A stretch of 64,000 bases of DNA from NCBI GenBank assembly GCA_009377865.1, contig WHTH01000011.1:20204-84203 (forward strand), in the 5' to 3' direction. The notes below the pieces were generated by a model. That model was not told the origin of the DNA and did no database searches. It saw only the letters and a program-made list of their open reading frames with translations. This DNA comes from Pseudonocardiaceae bacterium (GTDB lineage Bacteria > Actinomycetota > Actinomycetes > Mycobacteriales > Pseudonocardiaceae). Positions 56,325 through 64,000 of this stretch are shown here, piece by piece. Every line of letters begins with the position of its first letter. Positions within the stretch are counted from its first letter, which is position 1. The position numbers and the translations under genes are program-made.

Positions 56325-57457
56325 GACGCCGTCCCGGCCGCAACTCGTCGCGGATCCGCCGCGGCCGCCGTCTCGTAGACGCGCAGCACCTGCGCGGCGA
56401 CCACCGGCCAGTCCAGCGCGGCGACCCGGGCACGGCCCGCAGCCGCCAACGCGGCGCGTCGGCTGCGGTCGGCGAGCAACCCGTCCAGCGCGGTCGCCAG
56501 CGCGCCGGCATCGCCGGGCGGCACCAGCAACCCGGCACGACCATCATCGAGCACCCGGCGAAACGCGTCGAGATCGCTGGCCACCACCGGTGTCCGGGCC
56601 GCCATCGCCTCGGTCAACACCACTCCGAAGCTCTCCCCGGCCAGGTTCGGAGCGCAGCAGACATCCACGCTGCGCAGCGCACTCGCCTTGGTCGCCTCGT
56701 CGGCCGCACCGAGCAGTTCGAGCCGGTCGGCGAGCTCGGAACCCGCCTGCCGGCGCAGTGCCGTGGCGTCACCCCCGCCCAGCACCAGCAGCCGCAGTCC
56801 CGGCCTCGAACGTGCCAGCAGCCGGACCGCGTCGAGCAGCACCGGCATCCCCTTGCGGGGCTCGTCGTAGCGGCCCACGAACCCCAGGGTGCCGCCGTCA
56901 CGCGGGTAGCCCGGCAGCGGCGCGGCAGCCGCAAAGGCATCGACGTCGACCCCGTTGGGGATCTCGACGGCATCCCCGCCTAGGTGCTCGACCTGCACCC
57001 GTCGCGCCAGCGCCGACACCGCGATCCGTGCAGTGATCTTCTCCAGCTGCGGCTGTAGCATGCCCGCCAACGCCGCCAGCGTCCGCGACCGGATCATCGA
57101 GGCGTGGAAGGTCGCCACGACCGGACCCTCGGCCAGGGCCAGCGCAAGCAGGGACAGACTCGGCGCCGCCGGCTCGTGCACGTGCAACACGTCGAAGTCA
57201 TGCTCGCGCAACCACCGGCGCACCCGGGAGAAGGCCACCGGCCCGAACAACACCGGCGCGACCGAGCCGTTGTAGCGGATCCCTATCGAGCGGCCGGCCA
57301 CCGTCACGGAGTCCGTCAGCGGACTGTCGCCATGCGACGGCGCCAGCACGTCGACCGGGTGGCCGAGACCGCGCAGCGCATTCGCAAGGCCGATGACGTG
57401 CGCCTGCACCCCGCCGGGCACGGCCAGCGAGTACGGGCACACCATTCCGATCCGCAC
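56321..57457 (-). CDS. pimA: Phosphatidylinositol mannosyltransferase PimA
   Basis: GT4 glycosyltransferase adding the first mannose of phosphatidylinositol mannosides. The 378-residue protein has MRIGMVCPYSLAVPGGVQAHVIGLANALRGLGH, HVHEPAAPSLSLLAL, VEIPNGVDVDAF, GFVGRYDEPRKGMPVLLDAV and the nucleotide-sugar motif CCAPNLAGESFGVVLTEAMAARTPVVASD (EX7E). GTG 57457 is positioned 7 bp after the upstream stop. Part of the HIT-pgsA-acyltransferase-pimA block. Confidence 0.94.
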   Translation of the reverse strand: MRIGMVCPYSLAVPGGVQAHVIGLANALRGLGHPVDVLAPSHGDSPLTDSVTVAGRSIGIRYNGSVAPVLFGPVAFSRVRRWLREHDFDVLHVHEPAAPSLSLLALALAEGPVVATFHASMIRSRTLAALAGMLQPQLEKITARIAVSALARRVQVEHLGGDAVEIPNGVDVDAFAAAAPLPGYPRDGGTLGFVGRYDEPRKGMPVLLDAVRLLARSRPGLRLLVLGGGDATALRRQAGSELADRLELLGAADEATKASALRSVDVCCAPNLAGESFGVVLTEAMAARTPVVASDLDAFRRVLDDGRAGLLVPPGDAGALATALDGLLADRSRRAALAAAGRARVAALDWPVVAAQVLRVYETAAAADPRRVAAGTAS

Positions 57458-57464
57458 GACGGCC

Positions 57465-58409
57465 CTACCCGGTGCACCGCGGTACGGCCGCCCGCCGATG
57501 CTCGGGAAGATCGGCCGGCCACAGCGGTTGCAGCATGTGCCAGTCCTCGGGTCGCTCGGCGATGTCGGCGGCGAACACGTCGGCCATCGCCTGCGTGGCT
57601 GCCGCCACCTGTGCGTGGCAATACGAGTCATAGCTCGCATCCCCACTCACAGGGACGCAGGCCACGGGCGGGTGGATGCGCACCCGCCAGCCGTCGGGCG
57701 CGAAGTAGGCGCCGGCCGGAAGCAACGGCGCACCCGTCGCCAAGGCCAGCCGTGCCGGACCCGAGGGCATGCTGGTCGGTTCCCCGAACAGCTCGACAGC
57801 CACACCCGACGAGGTGAGGTCGCGATCGGCGAGCAGGCAGACCACGCGGTTGTCGCACAGCCGCTGCTCGAGGACGTCGTGTGCCCGCATGTCACCACCG
57901 GTCGACGGCAGGATCTCGAAGCCGAGCCACTCCCGGTAGGCGACGAAACGCCGGTAGAGCGACTCGGGCCGCAACCGCTCGGCCACCGTGGTGAACCGAC
58001 CCGAGTGCCCGACCAGCCAGACTCCGGCGACGTCCCAGTTGCCGGTGTGCGGCAACGCCACGACCGCGCCACGACCCGCGGCCAGCGCCTCGTCCAGGTA
58101 CCGCCGTCCATCGACGTGCGGATCCACCTCGCGGCGCAACGCCCGGTGGTCGACGGTGGGCAACCGGAACACCTCGCGCCAGTATCGCGCGTAGGAGCGC
58201 AGGCCCCGGCGCACCAGCTCGTCGAGCTCGACAACCCCGGCAGCGGGTACCACCCGCGCGAGGTTGCGACGCAGTTGCCGCACGGCAGGCCCGTTGCGAC
58301 GAGCGACGACATCGGCGGCGGCGCGAAACACCCGCTCGACCACGGGTGACGGCAGTACCCGGGTCAGCCGCCAACCCGCCCGGTAGCCGACGTCGGCCCA
58401 GCGGCTCAC
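57465..58409 (-). CDS. patA: Phosphatidylinositol mannoside acyltransferase (LpxL/HtrB family)
   Basis: Transfers palmitate to the mannose of PIM1. The 314-residue protein has the HxxxxD motif HTGNWDVAGVWLVG, LRPESLYRRFVAYREWLGFEILP, LADRDLTSSGVAVELFGEPTSMPSGPARLAL and the C-terminal RPEDWHMLQPLWPADL. The GTG start overlaps the pgsA stop. The order with pimA and the PIP synthase is the conserved PIM biosynthesis operon of actinobacteria. Confidence 0.94.
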   Translation of the reverse strand: MSRWADVGYRAGWRLTRVLPSPVVERVFRAAADVVARRNGPAVRQLRRNLARVVPAAGVVELDELVRRGLRSYARYWREVFRLPTVDHRALRREVDPHVDGRRYLDEALAAGRGAVVALPHTGNWDVAGVWLVGHSGRFTTVAERLRPESLYRRFVAYREWLGFEILPSTGGDMRAHDVLEQRLCDNRVVCLLADRDLTSSGVAVELFGEPTSMPSGPARLALATGAPLLPAGAYFAPDGWRVRIHPPVACVPVSGDASYDSYCHAQVAAATQAMADVFAADIAERPEDWHMLQPLWPADLPEHRRAAVPRCTG

Positions 58410-59014
58410 GTGCCCTCCGTCGCGCTGCGCCATACCGCGGCCACCCGCTGCCCGATGGTGACCAACGACAGCGCCGCGACCAGCCACAGCGCGACGTCGA
58501 CCGCCCAGGACAATCCGAGGCCGGTCAGCCCGGTGCCGACGAGGGTGACGAGATAGCGCTCGGCGCGTTCCATCACCCCGCCCCCGGCCGACAGACCCGT
58601 GGCCTCGGCCCTGGCCTTGATGTAGGAGATCACCTGGGCGCTGACCAGGCAGATCAGCGCGGCGACCGCGAGCTCCCGCCGATCACCGACACCGAAGCAC
58701 CACCAGGTCAGCCCCGCGAAGACCGCGCCGTCGGCGAGCCGGTCGCAGCCGGCGTCGAGCACCGTGCCGAACGGGGTGCCGTACCCGCGGGCGCGAGCCA
58801 CCGCGCCGTCGAGCAGATCGAACATCACGAACGTCCCGATGACGAACGTCCCGACGACCAGTTGCCCCTGCGGGAAGAACCACAGCGCCGAGACCATCGT
58901 GCCGGCCGCGCCGACCACGGTCACCACGTCCGGGATGACCCCCCGTCGTAGCAGCCAGGCACCGATAGGATCGGTGACCCGCGAGACCGACGCGCGGGCG
59001 AAGATGTTCAGCAT
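58406..59014 (-). CDS. pgsA: Phosphatidylinositol phosphate synthase (CDP-alcohol phosphatidyltransferase)
   Basis: Integral membrane enzyme joining CDP-diacylglycerol and inositol 3-phosphate. The 202-residue protein has six helices and the intact signature DG-x2-AR-x8-G-x3-D-x3-D in DLLDGAVARARGYGTPFGTVLDAGCDRLAD. LLRRGVIPDVVTVVG and VISYIKARAEATG are typical of actinobacterial PIP synthases. 12 bp separate it from the upstream membrane protein gene. Confidence 0.95.
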   Translation of the reverse strand: MLNIFARASVSRVTDPIGAWLLRRGVIPDVVTVVGAAGTMVSALWFFPQGQLVVGTFVIGTFVMFDLLDGAVARARGYGTPFGTVLDAGCDRLADGAVFAGLTWWCFGVGDRRELAVAALICLVSAQVISYIKARAEATGLSAGGGVMERAERYLVTLVGTGLTGLGLSWAVDVALWLVAALSLVTIGQRVAAVWRSATEGT

Positions 59015-59026
59015 CGCAGCCTGCAG

Positions 59027-60070
59027 TCAGGGCGAGACGGGATGGTGATCAGAAGGATAGCCCGCTTCCTCGGGGACGCGCAGACCGGTGCCGAGCAGTG
59101 CCCACGCGCCGTCGGACAGCGTGTGCACGACCCGTGACAACAGCACGACGGCCGCCACGGCGCCGCCGCTGGCCACCACCGGGCCCAGCAGTGCCAGCAG
59201 CACGAACTCCCGGACCCCGAGACCGGCCGGGGTCACCACCAGGAACCCGGCTGCGAGGAAACCCACGGTCCAGGCCAGCGCGAAGCCTCCCAGCGCGAAC
59301 GCCGGCAGCAGCGCCTTGCTGTCCTCGCGAACCACCGGTGCGAGCAGCAACAGCATGCTCGTGCCATATCCCAGCCAAGTGACCGACAGCCACCCCAGCG
59401 CACTGAGCACCGCGCTACCCGACACCCGCTGCGGCGGCGTGCCCCGGCCCAGCACGCGGTGCATCAAGCGCAGTACCGGCAGCACCAGCCTCGGGTGCAA
59501 TGCGGCCAGCAGCAGCGGGGCGAGCAGCGTCACCCAGCCGAAACGGTCGAACGAGGCGGCCGACGTGAAGGGCAGCACGAACCCGGCCACCACCGCTCCG
59601 GTGGCACAGTGGGCCACCACGAACAGCGCCGATGCCGCCGTGGTGCGCGAGACCGGCACCCCGTGCTCGCGACCCAGCTTCGCCTGCGCGACGTAGGCCC
59701 ACACCGTGCCGGGGATGTACTTGCCGATCTGGCCGATGAAGAAGATCCGGGCAGCAGGTTGCACGCGCAGCGGTGCGCCGACGCCACGCAGCAGCGATCG
59801 CCACGCCAGACCGGACGCGCCCAGACCGGCGGCGGCGGCGAGGAACGACCCGACCACCGCGGGGACGCCGATCTCGCGCACCGCGCGGATCGCGCCGGAC
59901 ACGTCGCCGGCCAGCTGCCATCCCAGCAGCCCGAACGCCCCACCCAGGAACAGCAGCCGCGCGGCGATCACGAACAGCCGCTTGCGCCGCGCCGCGGCAG
60001 CACCCTCCGAACCATCCGGCCGGCGCCACCACGAAGTCGTGCGCTGCGTGCTCAGGGCAGCTCCCCCCAC
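59027..60070 (-). CDS. Flippase-like multi-pass membrane protein (lysylphosphatidylglycerol synthase TM family)
   Basis: The 347-residue protein has about eight helices. Family landmarks are RIFFIGQIGKYIPGTVWAYVAQAKLGREHGVPVSRTTAASALFVVAHC and VTPAGLGVREFVLLALLG, matching the UPF0104/LPG_synthase_TM family of putative lipid or lipid-linked sugar flippases. Its position in the PIM operon suggests a role with glycolipids. GTG 60070 overlaps the HIT gene by 19 nt; a CTG at 60055 with GGGGGGAG before it is an alternative. Confidence 0.85.
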   Translation of the reverse strand: MGGAALSTQRTTSWWRRPDGSEGAAAARRKRLFVIAARLLFLGGAFGLLGWQLAGDVSGAIRAVREIGVPAVVGSFLAAAAGLGASGLAWRSLLRGVGAPLRVQPAARIFFIGQIGKYIPGTVWAYVAQAKLGREHGVPVSRTTAASALFVVAHCATGAVVAGFVLPFTSAASFDRFGWVTLLAPLLLAALHPRLVLPVLRLMHRVLGRGTPPQRVSGSAVLSALGWLSVTWLGYGTSMLLLLAPVVREDSKALLPAFALGGFALAWTVGFLAAGFLVVTPAGLGVREFVLLALLGPVVASGGAVAAVVLLSRVVHTLSDGAWALLGTGLRVPEEAGYPSDHHPVSP

Positions 60071-60609
60071 GCTTGCGCGAGCATCGCCCGCGTCTCCCCC
60101 AGCAGCTGCGGCAACACCTTGGTCCCGGCCACCACGGGCATGAAGTTCGCGTCGCCGCCCCAGCGTGGGACGACGTGCTGGTGCAGGTGAGCGGCAATTC
60201 CCGCGCCTCCCACCGCACCCTGGTTGATGCCTATGTTGAAGCCGTGCGGGTCCGCGGCGCGGCGTGCCGCGAGCATGGCGCGCTGGGTGAAGGTCGCCAG
60301 TTCCACGGTCTCCTCACCGGTCAGCTCCGGGTAGTCGGCGACGTGGCGGTAGGGCACCACCATCAGATGGCCGGGGTTGTAGGGATACAGATTGAGCACC
60401 GCGTACACAGTGATCCCCCGCGCCACCACCAGCCCCTCGGCGTCGCCGACCCGGTGGATACGGCAGAACGGACACTCGCCGGTGTCCTCGTCGGGCTTGT
60501 TCTCGCCCTTGATGTAGGCCATCCGGTGCGGCGTCCACAGTCGCTGCCAATGGTCCGGCTCGCCGACACCGTCCTGGGCAGGCAGGTCGGGATCGTCACC
60601 GGGCGTCAC
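60052..60609 (-). CDS. HIT-family Ap4A phosphorylase-like protein
   Basis: The 185-residue protein has the histidine triad [12 protein letters not shown], the zinc-type [33 protein letters not shown] and [17 protein letters not shown]. It matches mycobacterial Rv2613c, shown to be a diadenosine tetraphosphate phosphorylase. It overlaps thrS by four bases, linking dinucleotide removal to a synthetase that can make Ap4A. Confidence 0.93.
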   Translation of the reverse strand: MTPGDDPDLPAQDGVGEPDHWQRLWTPHRMAYIKGENKPDEDTGECPFCRIHRVGDAEGLVVARGITVYAVLNLYPYNPGHLMVVPYRHVADYPELTGEETVELATFTQRAMLAARRAADPHGFNIGINQGAVGGAGIAAHLHQHVVPRWGGDANFMPVVAGTKVLPQLLGETRAMLAQAWGELP

Positions 60610-62639
60610 GAAGCCCCCAACGGCAAGTCGGCGGCGGTCGGCGAGACGTTCTCCCGCCGGTTGACCCAGCCGGCCACGGCTTCGACGGCCTGGTCGACCG
60701 CGACGCCGTTGACCTGCGTGCCGTCCCGGAACCGGAACGAGACCGCACCCGCCTCGACGTCCTTGCCGCCGGCGAGCAGCAGGAACGGCACCTTCTGGGT
60801 GGTGTGGGTGCGGATCTTCTTCTGCATCCGGTCGTCTGAGGCGTCCACCTCCACCCGCACGCCCCGCGCCCGCAGCGCCTTGGCGACCTGCTGCAGGTGC
60901 TCGACGTGCTCATCGGCGATCGGTATGCCGACGGCCTGCACCGGCGCGAGCCACGCGGGCAGGGCGCCCGCGTAGTGCTCGAGCAGCACCCCGAAGAATC
61001 GCTCGATCGAGCCGAACAGCGCCCGGTGGATCTTGACCGGCCGCTGCTTGGAACCGTCCGAGGACGTGTACTCCAGGTCGAATCGCTCCGGCATGCTGTA
61101 GTCGAGCTGAATGGTCGACATCTGCCAAGTACGGCCCAACGCGTCCCTCGCCTGCACCGAGATCTTCGGACCGTAGAACGCCGCGCCGCCGGGATCGGCC
61201 ACCAGTTCCAGACCGGAATCCTCCGCCGCCTGCCGCAGGGTTTCGGTGGCCTCTTCCCAGAGAGCATCGGATCCGACGTACTTGTCCTCGTTGCGGGTGG
61301 ACAACTCGAGGTAGAAGTCGTCGAGTCCGTAGTCGCGCAGGAGATCGAGCACGAAGCTCAGCAGCGACTTGAGTTCGCCCGGAAGCTGTCCCGGCGCGCA
61401 GTAGATGTGCGCGTCGTCCTGCGTCATCCCTCGCACACGGGTCAGGCCGTGCACCACGCCGGACTTCTCGTAGCGGTACACGGAACCGAACTCGAACAAC
61501 CGCAGTGGAAGCTCGCGGTATGACCGCCCGCGGGAGCGGTAGACGAGGTTGTGGTACGGGCAGTTCATCGGCTTGAGGTAGTAGTCCTGACCGGGCTTGC
61601 GCACCTCCCCGTCCTCGGAAAGCTCCTCATCGAGGTGCATCGGAGGGAACATGCCATCGGCGTACCACTGCAGGTGCCCGGAGGTCTCGAACAACTGCCC
61701 CTTGGTGATGTGCGGTGAATAGACGAACTCGTAGCCGGCCTCGACATGGCGCTGCCGCGAGTAGTCCTCCATCTCGCGGCGGACGATCCCGCCGCGTGGA
61801 TGGAACACAGCCAATCCCGAACCGATCTCGGCAGGGAAGCTGAACAGGTCCAGCTCCGCACCGAGGCGCCGGTGGTCGCGGCGCTCGGCCTCGGCGAGGT
61901 GCTCGAGGTACTCGTCGAGCCGCTCGGCCGACTCCCACGCGGTGCCGCAGATCCGCTGCAGCTGTGGGTTGCGCTCGGAGCCACGCCAGTAGGCTGCGGC
62001 GCTGCGCATCAGCCGGAACGCCGGGATGTGCCTGGTGGTCGGCACGTGCGGGCCACGGCACAGATCGGCCCAGACGGCCTCACCGGTGTGAGCGTGCAGG
62101 TTGTCGTAGACGGTCAGCTCTCCCGCGCCGACCTCCATCACCTCGGAGGTGTCGACATCCCCCTTGCGGTCGACCAGCTCCAGCTTGTACGGCTCCGCGC
62201 CAGCCTTGATGATCTTGCGCATGGTCTTCTCGATCGCGACGAGGTCGTCCTGGGTGAACGGCCGGTCGACGTCGAAGTCGTAGTAGAACCCGTCGGTCAC
62301 CGGCGGGCCGATGCCGAGCTTGGCCTCGGGGAACAGCTGCTGGACGGCCTGGGCGAGCACGTGCGCGCAGGAGTGGCGGATCACGCTGCGGCCGTCGTCG
62401 CTGCCGGCCGCCACCGCGGCGACCGTGGTGTCAGTCTCGGGGGCCCAGGCGAGGTCAAGCAGCCGGCCGCTGTCGTCGCGCGCGACGACAGCGGCATCGG
62501 GGCCGCCGATCGGTGCCCCGGCGTCGCGCAGCGCCTGGCCGCCCATGGTGCCGACGCCCTGGATCGCGACGGTGGTCGTCCCGGCAGGCACCGTCACCCG
62601 CAGCGCGGTGTCGATGGGTGCGTGACGCTGCTCGGACAC
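60606..62639 (-). CDS. thrS: Threonyl-tRNA synthetase
   Basis: Class II synthetase of 677 residues. It has an N-terminal TGS-like domain ([15 protein letters not shown]). The editing domain contains [38 protein letters not shown] and [13 protein letters not shown]. The catalytic domain has [30 protein letters not shown] and [13 protein letters not shown], and the C-terminal anticodon domain ends in [19 protein letters not shown] 62639 has GAGGAG 6 nt upstream. Confidence 0.98.
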   Translation of the reverse strand: MSEQRHAPIDTALRVTVPAGTTTVAIQGVGTMGGQALRDAGAPIGGPDAAVVARDDSGRLLDLAWAPETDTTVAAVAAGSDDGRSVIRHSCAHVLAQAVQQLFPEAKLGIGPPVTDGFYYDFDVDRPFTQDDLVAIEKTMRKIIKAGAEPYKLELVDRKGDVDTSEVMEVGAGELTVYDNLHAHTGEAVWADLCRGPHVPTTRHIPAFRLMRSAAAYWRGSERNPQLQRICGTAWESAERLDEYLEHLAEAERRDHRRLGAELDLFSFPAEIGSGLAVFHPRGGIVRREMEDYSRQRHVEAGYEFVYSPHITKGQLFETSGHLQWYADGMFPPMHLDEELSEDGEVRKPGQDYYLKPMNCPYHNLVYRSRGRSYRELPLRLFEFGSVYRYEKSGVVHGLTRVRGMTQDDAHIYCAPGQLPGELKSLLSFVLDLLRDYGLDDFYLELSTRNEDKYVGSDALWEEATETLRQAAEDSGLELVADPGGAAFYGPKISVQARDALGRTWQMSTIQLDYSMPERFDLEYTSSDGSKQRPVKIHRALFGSIERFFGVLLEHYAGALPAWLAPVQAVGIPIADEHVEHLQQVAKALRARGVRVEVDASDDRMQKKIRTHTTQKVPFLLLAGGKDVEAGAVSFRFRDGTQVNGVAVDQAVEAVAGWVNRRENVSPTAADLPLGAS

Positions 62640-62722
62640 GATGTGCTCCTCGGCCGGCGATGAGTGGTCGGGTCGATGCTATCGACCGGCTTGCCCAGCT
62701 GCGGGTTGCGCCCCGGTCTCAC

Positions 62723-62766
62723 ACGTAGGGCCTCGGACGAGCCGATGCTCATCCGAGGCCCTACGT
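62723..62766 (-). terminator. Hairpin downstream of the methyltransferase gene
   Basis: ACGTAGGGCCTCGGA pairs perfectly with TCCGAGGCCCTACGT (15 bp) around a 14-nt loop that itself can close by GAGC/GCTC. It lies about 50 bp after the methyltransferase stop and before thrS, so it probably ends the methyltransferase transcript. No T-run. Confidence 0.7.
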
Positions 62767-62817
62767 TTCCGAAAGCCCTGCGCTTCCGAGAACCCTGTGG
62801 TTCCGAATACGGGTATG
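62767..62817. repeat. Three short imperfect direct repeats
   Basis: Between the hairpin and the methyltransferase stop, TTCCGAAAGCCCTGCG, TTCCGAGAACCCTGTG and TTCCGAATACGGGTAT follow each other at a 17-nt period. The first two share 13 of 16 positions; the third shares only the first half. No coding potential is evident. Confidence 0.55.
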
Positions 62818-64000
62818 TCAGGCCCTGGCGTGGAAGATTCCCCAGGCGAGTCTGCCGGAGTTGCCACCCTCGACCCAGTGGCGAAGACCCACCTTCATCG
62901 GCTCCAGGTAATCGCGGCTGACCGACCCCTCGATCTCGCCTTCACGGCGCTCGGTCTCCTCGAGCACGCGACCGTAGTGCCGGGCCAGCTGTCGTGTGTG
63001 GTCCTCGAAGTCGATCGTCGTCAGGCCCAGCCGGGTCAGCTCCCGGCGATAGAACGAGGGCGAGCCCATGGTGTCCAGATGCAGTCGCTTGAGGATCGGC
63101 GCCAGATCTTCTCGTGAGCTCTCGTCCTGCGCCATCGGATCGGTGAAGACGACCTCGCCACGCGGACGCAGCACCCGCACGACCTCCTCGAGCGCCCGCC
63201 GCCGGTCACCGCTGTGCAGGAAGGAGTCCTGCGACCACACCACGTCGAAGTGGTTGTCCTGGAACGGCAGATCCTCGAACGAGCCGTCGAACACCTCGAT
63301 GCGGTCATCGAGACCCTGCTCGACGTTCATCGCGCGGTTGCGCTCGTTCTCGACCTCGCTGAGGTTGAGGCACTTGACACGACAGCCGAAGGTGCGTGCG
63401 AGGTGACGGGCGGCGCCACCGTATCCCGCACCGACGTCGAGCACATGGGTGCCGGGCCCCACCTCGACCCGGTCGGCCATCTGCTCGACCGTGCGCCGGC
63501 TGGCCGGGCGAATGTCCTCCGTCTCGTCGTCGTAGAGACCCACGTGGATGTCCTCGCCGCCCCATACGGTGAAGTAGAAGTTGTCCGCGTCGTCGGAGTT
63601 GTAGTAGTCGCGCGCGGTCTGAACTGCGGTGGAATAGTCCATAGCAAAGTCCTCGTAGGAGCGATAGGCCTTTTCAGCCACATGGATGAAGAAGTCCGGA
63701 GCCCCGTCGCCGTAGTCGGACTGGAAGTCCCCATAGGTGTCGATGCGCTGGAAACCCACATCGCGAAGCAGCTTGCGCGTGTAGTCCTTACGTAGCGGGA
63801 ACATGTTGAGGAAGTACTCGGATTTGTCCGGGAAGCGGTAACAAAATCTGGCCAGCCCGTCGTCGACGTAATCCGGCTCGGCCGACACCTCCTCGCCGCA
63901 GTAGTAGTACGTGTGCTTGCTCGAGAAGCCGTCGTCGAGCAGGGAGTCGTAGTTGCGCTGGTCGAGGATCAAGACACCGTCGTGCTTGAGCATCGCGTAG
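62818..64000 (-). CDS. Glycine/sarcosine N-methyltransferase fused to dimethylglycine N-methyltransferase (5' end outside window)
   Basis: Glycine betaine synthesis by three SAM-dependent methylations. The visible 394 codons start inside the first methyltransferase (YAMLKHDGVLILDQRNYDSLLDDGFSSKHTYYYCGEEV, YFLNMFPLRKDYTRKLL). They then contain the whole second one: YNSDDADNFYFTVWGGEDIHVGLYD, the SAM motif VLDVGAGYGGAARHLARTFGCRVKCLNLSE and SQDSFLHSGDRRRALEEVVRVLRPRGEVVFTDPMAQDE. Fusion of the two is known from Actinopolyspora halophila. About 170 N-terminal residues should lie to the right. Implies a salt-adapted organism. Confidence 0.93.
   Translation of the reverse strand, partial: YAMLKHDGVLILDQRNYDSLLDDGFSSKHTYYYCGEEVSAEPDYVDDGLARFCYRFPDKSEYFLNMFPLRKDYTRKLLRDVGFQRIDTYGDFQSDYGDGAPDFFIHVAEKAYRSYEDFAMDYSTAVQTARDYYNSDDADNFYFTVWGGEDIHVGLYDDETEDIRPASRRTVEQMADRVEVGPGTHVLDVGAGYGGAARHLARTFGCRVKCLNLSEVENERNRAMNVEQGLDDRIEVFDGSFEDLPFQDNHFDVVWSQDSFLHSGDRRRALEEVVRVLRPRGEVVFTDPMAQDESSREDLAPILKRLHLDTMGSPSFYRRELTRLGLTTIDFEDHTRQLARHYGRVLEETERREGEIEGSVSRDYLEPMKVGLRHWVEGGNSGRLAWGIFHARA

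Overview
This is high-GC actinobacterial chromosome, most likely from the Pseudonocardiales. Three observations support this. The gene order follows the mycobacterial block from pyrR through bldD, nusB-efp-pepQ, the aro genes, alaS, rarA, relA, secDF, ruvCAB, pimA and thrS. Many start codons are GTG, and neighbouring genes are often coupled by GTGA overlaps. A BldD orthologue is present. A fused glycine/sarcosine/dimethylglycine methyltransferase at the right edge, of the kind known from Actinopolyspora halophila, points to a halotolerant or halophilic member. Genus level cannot be decided from the window.

Layout. 1-3122 (-): pyrimidine operon pyrR-pyrB-pyrC-carA, with a probable PyrR-binding RNA element over the pyrR ribosome binding site. 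3417-3905 (+): bldD with a candidate BldD box. 3912-17942 (mostly -): nusB, efp, pepQ, a long shikimate/tRNA run (aroQ, aroB, aroK, aroC, prepilin peptidase, aroE, mltG, ruvX, alaS, two small membrane-associated proteins). Two toxin-antitoxin modules sit inside it, an intact vapBC and a frameshifted higBA-like pair. 18190-25206 (+): five-gene NRPS-independent siderophore operon under an IdeR/DmdR-type iron box, ending in a perfect 44-bp palindrome. 25239-28697 (-): rarA, an SGNH hydrolase and a kinase-like protein. 28744-31960: a MoaD/ThiS-like protein and a frameshifted E1-like (ThiF) gene, divergent from an aspartyl-tRNA synthetase of alphaproteobacterial type. 32001-36157: radical SAM protein, YibE/F membrane protein, metallo-beta-lactamase hydrolase, secreted cyclophilin. 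36165-44287 (-): relA, apt, a predicted pseudokinase, secF, secD, yajC. 44400-47795 (-): ruvB, ruvA, ruvC, a tiny membrane protein and yebC. 47853-53479: pdxT and pdxS, separated by about 4 kb of accessory DNA (P-type ATPase remnant, PLP decarboxylase, AzlD-like fragment, vapBC, PHP hydrolase). 53717-62639: EF-G2, then LemA-like, pimA, PIM acyltransferase, PIP synthase, flippase-like protein, HIT phosphorylase and thrS. 62818-64000 (-): glycine betaine methyltransferase, 5' end outside the window.

The core is vertically inherited housekeeping DNA; novelty is concentrated at 8.6-9.3, 11.3-12.0, 18.2-25.2, 26.6-32.0 and 48.5-52.5 kb. The most unusual locus is 28.7-32.0 kb. There a ubiquitin-like/E1 pair, with an altered carrier C-terminus and an altered E1 active site, faces a foreign-looking AspRS at about the place where actinobacterial aspS and hisS normally lie. 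Three genes (higB-like, thiF-like, P-type ATPase remnant) each appear to lack a single base, so sequencing error should be excluded before they are called true pseudogenes. No tRNA, rRNA, CRISPR array or insertion sequence was recognised.
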